Positions 1-5,798 of a DNA stretch of 5,975 nucleotides are shown in pieces. The position numbers and the translations under genes are program-made. The stretch is from Campylobacteraceae bacterium (lineage in GTDB: Bacteria; Campylobacterota; Campylobacteria; Campylobacterales; Campylobacteraceae): NCBI GenBank assembly GCA_012521935.1, contig JAAYLJ010000008.1, positions 1-5,975 on the forward strand, read 5' to 3'. Every line of letters starts with the position of its first letter. Position 1 is the stretch's first letter. The notes under the pieces are model-generated. The model was given only the letters and a program-made list of their open reading frames with translations. It made no database searches and had not been told where the DNA came from.

Positions 1-220
1 CATTAAAGCCTTGATAATCAATTAAAGTTAAAAAAATCGATTCAGGTAAAGGCCTAAAAGAGTCGATTAATCCTTGGTAGATACTGGCATTTTTGTATGT
101 TAAGTTGTGAGCATATGATGAGGCATCATTAAGGTATCTCTCATAAAGCAAAAAACTAATAGTACCTTGCAAAGCTAAATATATAAAAATCGCAATAGTT
201 AAAATGGATACTCTTTTCAC
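1..220 (-). CDS. Membrane-anchored protein, N-terminal fragment (possible sensor); partial at window edge
   Basis: An open frame reads from a GTG at 220 to the left edge (73 codons, no stop), so only the N-terminus is visible. It starts VKRVSILTIAIF. A hydrophobic segment covers about residues 4-26, followed by a polar stretch (ERYLNDASSYAHNL...) that would lie outside the cytoplasm by the positive-inside rule. One N-terminal span followed by an extracytoplasmic region is the usual start of histidine kinases, GGDEF/EAL proteins and chemoreceptors, but no diagnostic domain is visible and the function cannot be assigned. The GTG is preceded by a GGTGG stretch only 3 bases away, so the ribosome site is poor. 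In-frame TTG codons a little upstream are alternative starts. The gene is divergent from the carbonic anhydrase gene. I am fairly sure it is a real gene (A/T-ending codons, clean membrane segment) and unsure of its role. Confidence 0.6.
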   Translation of the reverse strand, partial: MKRVSILTIAIFIYLALQGTISFLLYERYLNDASSYAHNLTYKNASIYQGLIDSFRPLPESIFLTLIDYQGFN

Positions 221-268
221 AAACCACCAATCTTGACTAGATTTAACAATCAATAATTGTATCAAATT

Positions 269-274
269 AGTATA
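269..274 (-). promoter_or_regulatory. Possible -10 element for the leftward membrane-protein gene
   Basis: Read on the minus strand this is TATACT, a good match to a sigma-70 -10 box. It lies about 50 bases before the GTG start of the leftward gene. No clear -35 box is seen, which is common in Campylobacterota, where AT-rich upstream DNA replaces it. Many TATA-like hexamers occur by chance in such AT-rich DNA. Confidence 0.3.
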
Positions 275-283
275 AAAAGTGGC

Positions 284-289
284 TATAAT
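284..289 (+). promoter_or_regulatory. Likely -10 element for the carbonic anhydrase-glyS gene run
   Basis: A perfect TATAAT sits 26 bases before the carbonic anhydrase ATG. Transcription would start near 296, leaving a leader of about 20 bases that contains the ribosome-binding site. No convincing -35 box lies at the right distance; the DNA upstream is simply A/T-rich, as is usual for Campylobacterota sigma-70 promoters. It is the best promoter candidate for the rightward operon. Confidence 0.5.
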
Positions 290-304
290 AAATAATTTTT
301 ATCG

Positions 305-310
305 AAAAGG
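305..310 (+). promoter_or_regulatory. Ribosome-binding site of the carbonic anhydrase gene
   Basis: AAAAGG ends 5 bases before the ATG at 316. This is a reasonable Shine-Dalgarno match at good spacing and supports that ATG as the start. Confidence 0.5.
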
Positions 311-315
311 CTTTT

Positions 316-957
316 ATGGATATTAAAGATTTAATCGCAGGGTACGAGACTTTCAAGGATAAAAAGTTTAAAAAATATCAAAATAGATTTATAGATTTAG
401 TTAAAAAAGGCCAACATCCAAAGATACTTTTCATAGCTTGTAGTGATTCTAGAGTAGATCCATCTTTGATAACTGATGCAAGTCCTGGTGAGCTTTTTAT
501 ACTAAGAAATGTAGGAAATTTAGTTCCTCCATACTCTCCTGATAATGATTATCATGGAACTGCTGCTGGGATTGAGTATGCAGTTTCGGTTTTAAAAGTA
601 ACTGACATCATAGTTTGCGGGCACTCATATTGTGGAGCTATTGATGAAATGTACCACAATATCACCGATCCAGCTCTTATTCATGTAAAAAAATGGCTTG
701 AACTTGGACATCCAGCTTGTGAGTATGTGCAAAAAACCATGAAAGGAAAAGTCCCAAAAGCCCAAAAACTAGCGATGACTGAGCGAATTTCAGTTGTTTT
801 TCAACTAGCAAATTTGCTTACATATCCAGAAGTTTCACGAAAGGTTGATTTAGGAGAGCTTAGCTTAAGAGGATGGTACTATAAGATTAAAAAGTGCGAG
901 TTAGAGTATTATGATGATGCTACCATGACTTTTAAGCCAATGATTAGTGATGATTAG
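316..957 (+). CDS. Beta-class carbonic anhydrase
   Basis: This enzyme interconverts CO2 and bicarbonate with a zinc ion in the cytoplasm, supplying bicarbonate to carboxylases and helping in pH control. The 213-residue protein is full length for the bacterial CynT/Can type. The first motif, ACSDSRVDP, is at residues 41-49 and gives zinc ligand Cys42 and the Asp44-Arg46 dyad. The second, CGHSYCGA, is at 101-108 and gives ligands His103 and Cys106. Between them, FILRNVGNLVPPY (61-73) is the conserved RNxGN strand. The C-terminal part (QLANLLTYP, LRGWYYKI) also follows CynT. No signal peptide is seen, so it should be cytoplasmic. The ATG start has an AAAAGG site 5 bases upstream. It is the first gene of the rightward run and its 3' end overlaps the next gene by a few codons. 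No cyanase is visible beside it, so a cyanate role is not supported. The family assignment is firm. Confidence 0.96.
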   Translation: MDIKDLIAGYETFKDKKFKKYQNRFIDLVKKGQHPKILFIACSDSRVDPSLITDASPGELFILRNVGNLVPPYSPDNDYHGTAAGIEYAVSVLKVTDIIVCGHSYCGAIDEMYHNITDPALIHVKKWLELGHPACEYVQKTMKGKVPKAQKLAMTERISVVFQLANLLTYPEVSRKVDLGELSLRGWYYKIKKCELEYYDDATMTFKPMISDD

Positions 958-2344
958 GATTTGTTTACTACTTTTACTATCTATTCAAAGTTACGCCCTA
1001 ACTATTGGTACTTATAATGTAGAAAATCTTTTTGATGGAGAGCTTCAAGGGGGTGAGTATTATAGTTACATTCCAGGCAATAAAATGGGATGGAATAAAG
1101 AGTTAGCAGCTAAAAAATTAAAAAACATAAGCGATGCCATTTTAAAAATAGAAGCTGATATTTTAGCAGTACAAGAGGTTGAAAACCACTTGATATTAAA
1201 AGAGTTAGCTAAAAATAGCGGCTACAAATATAGCTCTTTTGCTAACAATAAAGAGTTTGCAACTGGGGTGGGGCTACTTTCGAAATACCCCATTAAATAC
1301 TCAAAAACCATAAAAGGATACAAAAGGGACTTTAGACCAGCTCTTTATTCTAAAGTAGAAATCTTAGATGAAACGCTAGAGATAATAGTTGTGCACCTTC
1401 CCTCTTTAAAAAATGCACCATCAAAAAAAGAAGCAGCACTAAATGCACTTTTACCAACTATAAATGAGATGAAAGAAGGGATTATTTTAGGAGATTTTAA
1501 TGACCCTTTTTCAAAAGATAGCATAATAGGTAAAATTTTAGGCCCACTTGAAGATTTTAGTGGTTGGTATGATCCTTGGATGAGTATTAAAAATAGATGG
1601 AGTCATGATTATTTAGGGCAAAAACAAGCACTTGATAGAATTTTACTTAGTGAAAAGCTTTTTGATAAAAAAGGCTTAGATTTTGTATGTGGGAGTTTTA
1701 AGCCACTTCATAAAGAGCCATTTATGAAAGATGGAGCTCCATATAGGTGGCAAATAAGTGATTTTGGTAAGGGGAGACATTTAGGAAAAGGGTACTCTGA
1801 TCATGTGCCTTTAATCTTAAAGTTAGAAAATAAACCATTTAATTGCGAGGCGAAAAATATAACCATTAAGGAGTTGTATGATGAGCCTCTTGGAGATAAT
1901 CTTTTGTTTTTAGAAAAAGCGGTAGTGATTTATTCAAGTAGTGAAGGGTTTGTTTTAGCAGATAAAAGTGGTTCAATTTTTGTACATAAACCTGGATTTA
2001 AGCTGCCTCTTGGAGTGCAGGGAGATTTTTATATTCATAATTTAAGTAGTTTTGGCGGAGTTAAAGAGATAAAGGCAATAACTTTAAAAAAAAGACATGA
2101 AGGTAGTTTAGAAATTGATAGTTTTTTTAAAACAAATATTATGAAAGCCCCTATACATAGTGTTTTAAAAGAGGTTTCTGGAAGCTATAAAAATGGATTT
2201 TTACATACAAAAGATACAAAGATAAAAGTTCACGCATTTAATAAAAACTTACTACCAAAAAATGGTAAATTTGTTAAGCTATATAAGGTTAGAGTTGGGG
2301 AGTATAGGGGAGTTAAAGAGATTATTTTAGAGGAGAGAGAGTGA
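950..2344 (+). CDS. Secreted endonuclease/exonuclease/phosphatase-family enzyme with C-terminal OB-like region
   Basis: This is a metal-dependent phosphodiesterase of the DNase I-like (EEP) fold, probably exported. Numbered from the ATG at 950, residues 1-16 form a short signal peptide (Arg3, an L-rich core, SYA before the cut). The catalytic domain covers about 17-292. Its motifs are TYNVENLFD (Asn23), AVQEVEN (metal-binding Glu76), VVHLPS (His149), LGDFND (Asp182, Asn184), ALDRIL (Asp229) and YSDHVP (the Asp284-His285 pair). The active site therefore looks complete. Residues ~302-381 read like the OB-fold found in extracellular nucleases (GFVLADKSGSIFVH, then LGVQGDFYIH). Residues ~398-464 look like a second, more diverged copy (VKLYKVRVGEYRGVKEI). 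A GTG at 947 directly before the ATG is an alternative start. The start lies inside the end of the carbonic anhydrase gene and has no good ribosome site, which suggests translational coupling. DNA or RNA as substrate, and periplasm or medium as location, are inference. Confidence 0.88.
   Translation: MIRICLLLLLSIQSYALTIGTYNVENLFDGELQGGEYYSYIPGNKMGWNKELAAKKLKNISDAILKIEADILAVQEVENHLILKELAKNSGYKYSSFANNKEFATGVGLLSKYPIKYSKTIKGYKRDFRPALYSKVEILDETLEIIVVHLPSLKNAPSKKEAALNALLPTINEMKEGIILGDFNDPFSKDSIIGKILGPLEDFSGWYDPWMSIKNRWSHDYLGQKQALDRILLSEKLFDKKGLDFVCGSFKPLHKEPFMKDGAPYRWQISDFGKGRHLGKGYSDHVPLILKLENKPFNCEAKNITIKELYDEPLGDNLLFLEKAVVIYSSSEGFVLADKSGSIFVHKPGFKLPLGVQGDFYIHNLSSFGGVKEIKAITLKKRHEGSLEIDSFFKTNIMKAPIHSVLKEVSGSYKNGFLHTKDTKIKVHAFNKNLLPKNGKFVKLYKVRVGEYRGVKEIILEERE
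2331..2336 (+). promoter_or_regulatory. Ribosome-binding site of the 41-residue membrane protein
   Basis: AGGAGA, within a GAGGAGAGAGA stretch, lies 4 bases before the GTG at 2341. It sits inside the last codons of the nuclease gene. Its strength and position are the main reason for accepting the small gene's GTG start. Confidence 0.55.
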
Positions 2345-2466
2345 GAGTATTGAATTTTTTTATTCTTTTAGCTTTTATTTTATTTGTTTTTTTCCTTGTT
2401 AGGGGATTTAATGTGCAAATGAACGAGAGAAGAGAGTCAAGAAAAAATGATAAAAAAGAGAGCTAA
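2341..2466 (+). CDS. Small single-span membrane protein (41 aa), unknown function
   Basis: This short frame starts with GTG at 2341, inside a GTGA that also holds the nuclease's TGA stop (a 4-base overlap), and ends at TAA 2464-2466. The product is 41 residues. Residues 4-20 are almost purely hydrophobic and Phe/Leu/Ile-rich (LNFFILLAFILFVFFLV) and would span the inner membrane once. The tail from Arg21 on is highly charged (NERRESRKNDKKES). By the positive-inside rule the tail is cytoplasmic and the N-terminus outside. A strong AGGAGA site 4 bases upstream and the stop/start overlap argue that it is translated and coupled to the nuclease. I do not recognise the family. Roles such as a membrane tether or small regulatory peptide are speculation. 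A chance frame is possible, but the ribosome site, overlap and clean topology make that less likely. Confidence 0.6.
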   Translation: MRVLNFFILLAFILFVFFLVRGFNVQMNERRESRKNDKKES

Positions 2467-2477
2467 AAGCCCTCTTT
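2455..2477 (+). other. Hairpin between the small membrane gene and glyS
   Basis: Bases 2455-2464 (AAAGAGAGCT) pair with 2468-2477 (AGCCCTCTTT) around an AAA loop, with one A/C mismatch. The TAA stop of the small gene lies in the stem and loop. No T-tract follows (AACGATTTC), so it is not a standard intrinsic terminator. It may be an mRNA stability or processing element before glyS, or chance. Confidence 0.3.
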
Positions 2478-2525
2478 AACGATTTCTTAGATAGTATTAA
2501 AAATATTTTCATATAAAGAGTTATT

Positions 2526-4577
2526 ATGTCAAAAACACTACTTATTGAAGTAGGTATTGAAGAGTTACCTGCAATTCCTTTTTTAAAAGAGTTACCTAAC
2601 ATTGAAGAAAAATGGCAAAAAATTTTAAATAGTTATGGACTTGATAGTGAGGCAGAGTTTTACTACACACCAAGAAGAGTTGTACTTTTTCATAAAGAAT
2701 TTCCTCTTAAGCAAAAAGCAAAAGAGGAGGAGTTTTTTGGGGCTCCTGTTGAGATTGCTTTTGACTCTTTGGGTGAGCCAACTGCCGCAGCAAATAGTTT
2801 TGCTAAAAAATGCGGAGTAGAAGTAGGGGAGCTTTTAAGGGTTAAAAAGGGTGAAAAAGAGATTCTTTATTTTAAAAAAGAGATTTTAGGAAAAGAGAGT
2901 AAAGAGCTTTTACCAACTATGCTTAATGAGTGGCTAAAAAGTTTAAATTTTGGCAAATCAATGAGATGGGGAAGCTTAAATGAAGCTTTCATTAGGCCTA
3001 TTAGATCTCTAATTATTATGCAAGATGATAAGATAATTCCCTCAGCAATCTTTGGAGTTAAAGCAAAAAACATGACTTTTGCTCATAGATCCCATAATGA
3101 AAAAGAGTTGATATTTCAAAATTCTAAAGAGTATTTTAAGAAAATTGAAGAGGGCGGTATTATTTTAAATCAAGCAAAAAGAGAAGAGAAAATTTTAAAC
3201 CAAATGAGTGAGCTTGAGAAAAAGTATGAAATCAAGATTGAAAAAGATAGAAATCTTTTAAATGAAATTGTAGCAATAACTGAGTACCCTACGGCTTTGC
3301 ATGGGGAGTTTGATGAAAAATTTTTACAACTTCCACCTGAGGTTATCATCACTTCAATGAAAGAGCATCAAAGATATTTTCCAGTATTTAAAGATGGAAA
3401 ACTTAGTAATCATTTCATATTTGTATCCAATGCTTTAACTAAAAATCAAGATTTAATCATAAGTGGAAATGAGAGAGTTTTAAGAGCAAGACTAGAAGAT
3501 GCACTCTTTTTTTGGGAGAATGATTTAGCTAAAGGGCTCTCAAATGAAGGGTTAAAAAATATTTTATATCTTGAAGGGATTGGCTCAATTTATGATAAAA
3601 CATTAAAAGAGCAAAAGATAGCAAAAGAGCTTTCATTAAAATATATAGACCCACTTTTAAAAGAAAATGGCGAAATAGGGCAAGATGAGCTGTTAGAGTT
3701 AATGCAAAGAACAGTGGGGCTTTGCAAGTCTGATCTTCTTAGCGAAATGGTAAATGAGTTTCCAGAACTTCAAGGGTTGATGGGTTATTATTATGCAAAA
3801 ATGAGTAATCAAAATCCAATTTTAGCAAAAGCTTTTAAAGAGCAGTATCTGCCTGATAGTGAAGATAGCCAGTTACCAAGTTCGCTTTTTAGTGCCATCG
3901 TTGCTCTTAGCAATAAGCTTGACTCTTTGTTTGCTCTATTTAGTATTGAAAAAATTCCAACAGGAACTAAAGATCCATTTGCCCTAAGAAGAGCAGCAAC
4001 TGGGATTATAAAAATAATCCTCTCTTTTAATCTCTCATTTGATTTGAAAAAAGATTTAAAACTTTTATCAAAAGAGTATAAAGAGTTTGACTTAATTAAG
4101 TTAGAGAACTTTTTTATTGAAAGAGTTTATGGGGTGCTTAAAGCCAACCCTTCCATCATAAATGCAGTACTTCAAAGTGGCGAGAGAGACTTAGTAAAGA
4201 TAGCAAAAAAGGTAAAAGCTTTAGAAAACCTTTCAAAAAGTGAAGATTTTAAAAGTGGTTTTACAACTTTTAAAAGAGTAGCTAACATTGTAAAAGATAT
4301 AAATTTAGAAAATCTTACTGTAAATGAAGAGTTTTTTAAAGAAAAAGAAGAGGGTGAACTTTTAAATAGACTAAAAGCTCACCAAAGTACAAAATTTTCA
4401 AACTATGAAGAGATTTTAAACTCTTTGTTTTCTCTAAAAGAACCAATAGATAGCTTTTTTGATAGCGTAATGGTTAATGTTGAAGATAAAAAAATTGCAA
4501 GCAATCGCCAAAACCTAATAGCTTCAATCTACAAAGAATTTTTAGAGATAGCTGACATTAAGATGATTTCTTTTTAG
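2526..4577 (+). CDS. glyS: Glycine--tRNA ligase beta subunit
   Basis: This is the beta subunit of the bacterial alpha2-beta2 glycyl-tRNA synthetase, which charges tRNA-Gly with glycine and ATP in the cytoplasm. The alpha subunit (GlyQ) holds the main catalytic site, while beta carries tRNA recognition. At 683 residues it is full length (the E. coli protein has about 690). Recognisable blocks in order are LLIEVGIEELPA (5-16), YYTPRRVV (46-53), FGKSMRWG (142-149), FIRPIRSL (155-162), PPEVIITSMKEHQRYFPVF (270-288), NERVLRARLEDALFFWENDL (315-334), CKSDLLSEMVNEFPELQG (400-417), PTGTKDPFALRRAATG (478-493) and the C-terminal SFFDSVMVNVED (643-654). The ATG at 2526 has AAAGAG ending 5 bases upstream. 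It follows the small membrane gene by 59 bases and may share its transcript. glyQ is not in this window, so the two subunits are encoded apart. The last 20 bases overlap the convergent Cys-rich gene. The assignment is firm. Confidence 0.98.
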   Translation: MSKTLLIEVGIEELPAIPFLKELPNIEEKWQKILNSYGLDSEAEFYYTPRRVVLFHKEFPLKQKAKEEEFFGAPVEIAFDSLGEPTAAANSFAKKCGVEVGELLRVKKGEKEILYFKKEILGKESKELLPTMLNEWLKSLNFGKSMRWGSLNEAFIRPIRSLIIMQDDKIIPSAIFGVKAKNMTFAHRSHNEKELIFQNSKEYFKKIEEGGIILNQAKREEKILNQMSELEKKYEIKIEKDRNLLNEIVAITEYPTALHGEFDEKFLQLPPEVIITSMKEHQRYFPVFKDGKLSNHFIFVSNALTKNQDLIISGNERVLRARLEDALFFWENDLAKGLSNEGLKNILYLEGIGSIYDKTLKEQKIAKELSLKYIDPLLKENGEIGQDELLELMQRTVGLCKSDLLSEMVNEFPELQGLMGYYYAKMSNQNPILAKAFKEQYLPDSEDSQLPSSLFSAIVALSNKLDSLFALFSIEKIPTGTKDPFALRRAATGIIKIILSFNLSFDLKKDLKLLSKEYKEFDLIKLENFFIERVYGVLKANPSIINAVLQSGERDLVKIAKKVKALENLSKSEDFKSGFTTFKRVANIVKDINLENLTVNEEFFKEKEEGELLNRLKAHQSTKFSNYEEILNSLFSLKEPIDSFFDSVMVNVEDKKIASNRQNLIASIYKEFLEIADIKMISF

Positions 4578-4686
4578 TCACAGGGCAACTGTTATTTCCG
4601 CAGTTGCACCCTTTGTTTTTAAATGTCTTATAGTAGATAAACCCAACTGCTAGCAGTGCTATAATTATTAAAAATAGACTCTCCAT
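4558..4686 (-). CDS. Small Cys-rich membrane protein, FeoB-associated type (42 aa)
   Basis: A short frame on the minus strand runs from ATG at 4686 to TAA at 4558-4560 and encodes 42 residues. Residues 3-19 are one hydrophobic span (SLFLIIIALLAVGFIYY). A basic linker follows (KTFKNKG), then the motif CNCGNNSCP with Cys27, Cys29 and Cys34, and a lysine-rich end. One N-terminal span followed by a short Cys cluster is the plan of the FeoB-associated Cys-rich membrane proteins, small partners often encoded with the ferrous-iron transporter FeoB. The clustered cysteines could bind a metal in the cytoplasm. An excellent AAAGGAG site lies 5 bases before the ATG and touches the stop of the porin gene. 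The gap to the porin is 11 bases, so this is the last gene of that operon. Its 3' end overlaps the end of glyS by 20 bases on the opposite strand. The family call is by resemblance; metal binding is inferred. Confidence 0.75.
   Translation of the reverse strand: MESLFLIIIALLAVGFIYYKTFKNKGCNCGNNSCPVTKKKSS
4583..4620 (+). terminator. Intrinsic terminator of glyS
   Basis: GCAACTG at 4585-4591 pairs perfectly with CAGTTGC at 4601-4607. Two further G-C pairs (4583-4584 with 4609-4610) follow across a bulged A4608. The 9-base loop is TTATTTCCG. The T-rich run CTTTGTTTTT (4611-4620) follows at once. Starting 6 bases after the glyS stop, it has the form of a rho-independent terminator. The same bases encode the Cys motif of the small minus-strand gene, so part of the symmetry may come from its repeated Cys and Asn codons. 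Confidence 0.65.
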
Positions 4687-4691
4687 AGTAA

Positions 4692-4696
4692 CTCCT
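4692..4696 (-). promoter_or_regulatory. Ribosome-binding site of the Cys-rich small protein
   Basis: Read on the minus strand this is AGGAG, inside AAAAGGAGT, 5 bases before the ATG at 4686. It lies just past the stop of the porin gene. It is one of the best Shine-Dalgarno matches in the window and confirms that the 42-residue frame is a real gene. Confidence 0.6.
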
Positions 4697-4697
4697 T

Positions 4698-5792
4698 TTA
4701 GAAATTATATCTTAAGTTTAAAGAGTATTTAGAGTAACTCTCATCTTTCTCATCAGACTTAATTTTAGCATACAAAGCACCTATATTTAAGTTTTTTACA
4801 ATCTCATATTCAGCTATGAAATTAAACTCTTTCTCTTTCTTTTTTAACTCTTCATCCTTAAATTTAGTATGAGCGTAAATAGTCTCAAAAGAAAAATCCC
4901 CATACTCATACTCTGCGCCAATGTAGTATGTTTTTGCATCTGCTTCATAGACTTTATCACCCTCATCCAAAGGATTTATACTCTCACCTGCAATCTCCAT
5001 ACTTCCAACGCCACCTTTTTTATCTGTGGCAATATATCCCCCACTTAAAACAAAATCATCAAGCTTTCCTCTTAACTCTAAATTGTAAATGTGTCCATCA
5101 TGCTCTTGTCCATATTTTTTCTCATCACTTACTGCACCTTTTGCAGTAAAGCCAAAAAATTCATTATCGTACCAAAAGCCTCCACCATACCAAGATGCGA
5201 TGTTATTTACACTATATGAGTAGAGATTTATGGTGCTATCTTCAATTCCATCATAAGTTAAATCAAAAAACCAAAGTCCATCTTTTTTATTAAATCTTTC
5301 AAAATTTGTCATTGGTTCATCTTCATCTACCGTGGCTACTTTTCTACTATGCCCAACGCTTAAAATTAAGTCTTGAAGTGGCTTTAACCTTAAAATAGCC
5401 CCTTCATGAAAATCAGTTGCCCACTCATAATCTAACTCCCCTCTACCGATGGTAAAGTCAAATAAATCATGATTATATGAGATATTTGCAGTGTGTAAAA
5501 GTGCTTTAGGAAGGCTTTCTCCACCATCATAATCACCTTTGTGCTTTTCATTTAGCTTGCTATTTGCTCTAAAGCCAACAGTAGTATTAAAGCCATGAAA
5601 ATATCCACTTTGATACATTAAGTTTAAATAACCCATTGAAAAAGCACTATTTTCATCAACCTTATTATCTTTATACTCTGTATAAGCAGCTATTTCACCT
5701 TCAAATGAGCCGCTACTTAAAGCCTCTTCTAAGGTATTTGCACTAAGTAAGCTTGCACTTATTGTTGTTAGTAAAAGTAGTTTTCTTTTCAT
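4698..5792 (-). CDS. Outer-membrane porin, Opr/OprD-like family of Campylobacterota
   Basis: The 364-residue product should form a beta-barrel channel in the outer membrane for small polar solutes or ions. Residues 1-18 are a typical signal peptide (MKRK, a Leu-rich core, LLSA before Asn19). The mature start NTLEEALSSGSFEGEIAAYTEY resembles the TLxEALxxGxxxGxIR opening of the Opr/OprD-like porins of this phylum. The rest alternates short amphipathic strands with acidic, Asp/Glu/Lys-rich loops, and the protein ends in LNLRYNF. A terminal aromatic residue is the signal for the BAM assembly machinery. The ATG lies 6 bases after the stop of the DUF4198 gene, with a weak GAAGTGAG site, so it is probably co-transcribed and coupled. 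The Cys-rich gene follows by 11 bases. The setting suggests a channel for metal ions or small metal complexes rather than a general porin, but nothing in the barrel itself proves the substrate. Confidence 0.82.
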   Translation of the reverse strand: MKRKLLLLTTISASLLSANTLEEALSSGSFEGEIAAYTEYKDNKVDENSAFSMGYLNLMYQSGYFHGFNTTVGFRANSKLNEKHKGDYDGGESLPKALLHTANISYNHDLFDFTIGRGELDYEWATDFHEGAILRLKPLQDLILSVGHSRKVATVDEDEPMTNFERFNKKDGLWFFDLTYDGIEDSTINLYSYSVNNIASWYGGGFWYDNEFFGFTAKGAVSDEKKYGQEHDGHIYNLELRGKLDDFVLSGGYIATDKKGGVGSMEIAGESINPLDEGDKVYEADAKTYYIGAEYEYGDFSFETIYAHTKFKDEELKKKEKEFNFIAEYEIVKNLNIGALYAKIKSDEKDESYSKYSLNLRYNF

Positions 5793-5798
5793 TTTGTC

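Noticed and set aside
316..957. Naming the carbonic anhydrase cynT with a role in cyanate breakdown
   Set aside because: No cyanase or cyn regulator is visible nearby, and beta-carbonic anhydrases of this type serve general CO2/bicarbonate exchange.
2512..2517. TATAAA as a -10 box for glyS
   Set aside because: It would place the transcript start at about the ATG itself, leaving out the AAAGAG ribosome site that overlaps it; a chance match in AT-rich DNA.
2408..2602. Minus-strand open frame of 64 codons across the small membrane gene and the glyS start
   Set aside because: It is antisense to two better-supported plus-strand genes, has a Ser/Phe/Leu-rich composition typical of a shadow frame, and shows no domain.
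2635..2820. Plus-strand open frame of 61 codons inside glyS
   Set aside because: It is out of frame with glyS, where the glyS frame shows conserved family motifs; a shadow frame.
2867..3352. Two minus-strand open frames (2867-3073 and 3170-3352) inside glyS
   Set aside because: Both are low-complexity antisense frames over conserved glyS blocks, without a convincing ribosome site or family match.
4928..5149. Plus-strand open frame of 73 codons inside the porin gene, rich in His and Leu
   Set aside because: The His/Leu/Tyr bias is what Asp/Glu/Lys-rich porin codons give when read antisense; no family resemblance.
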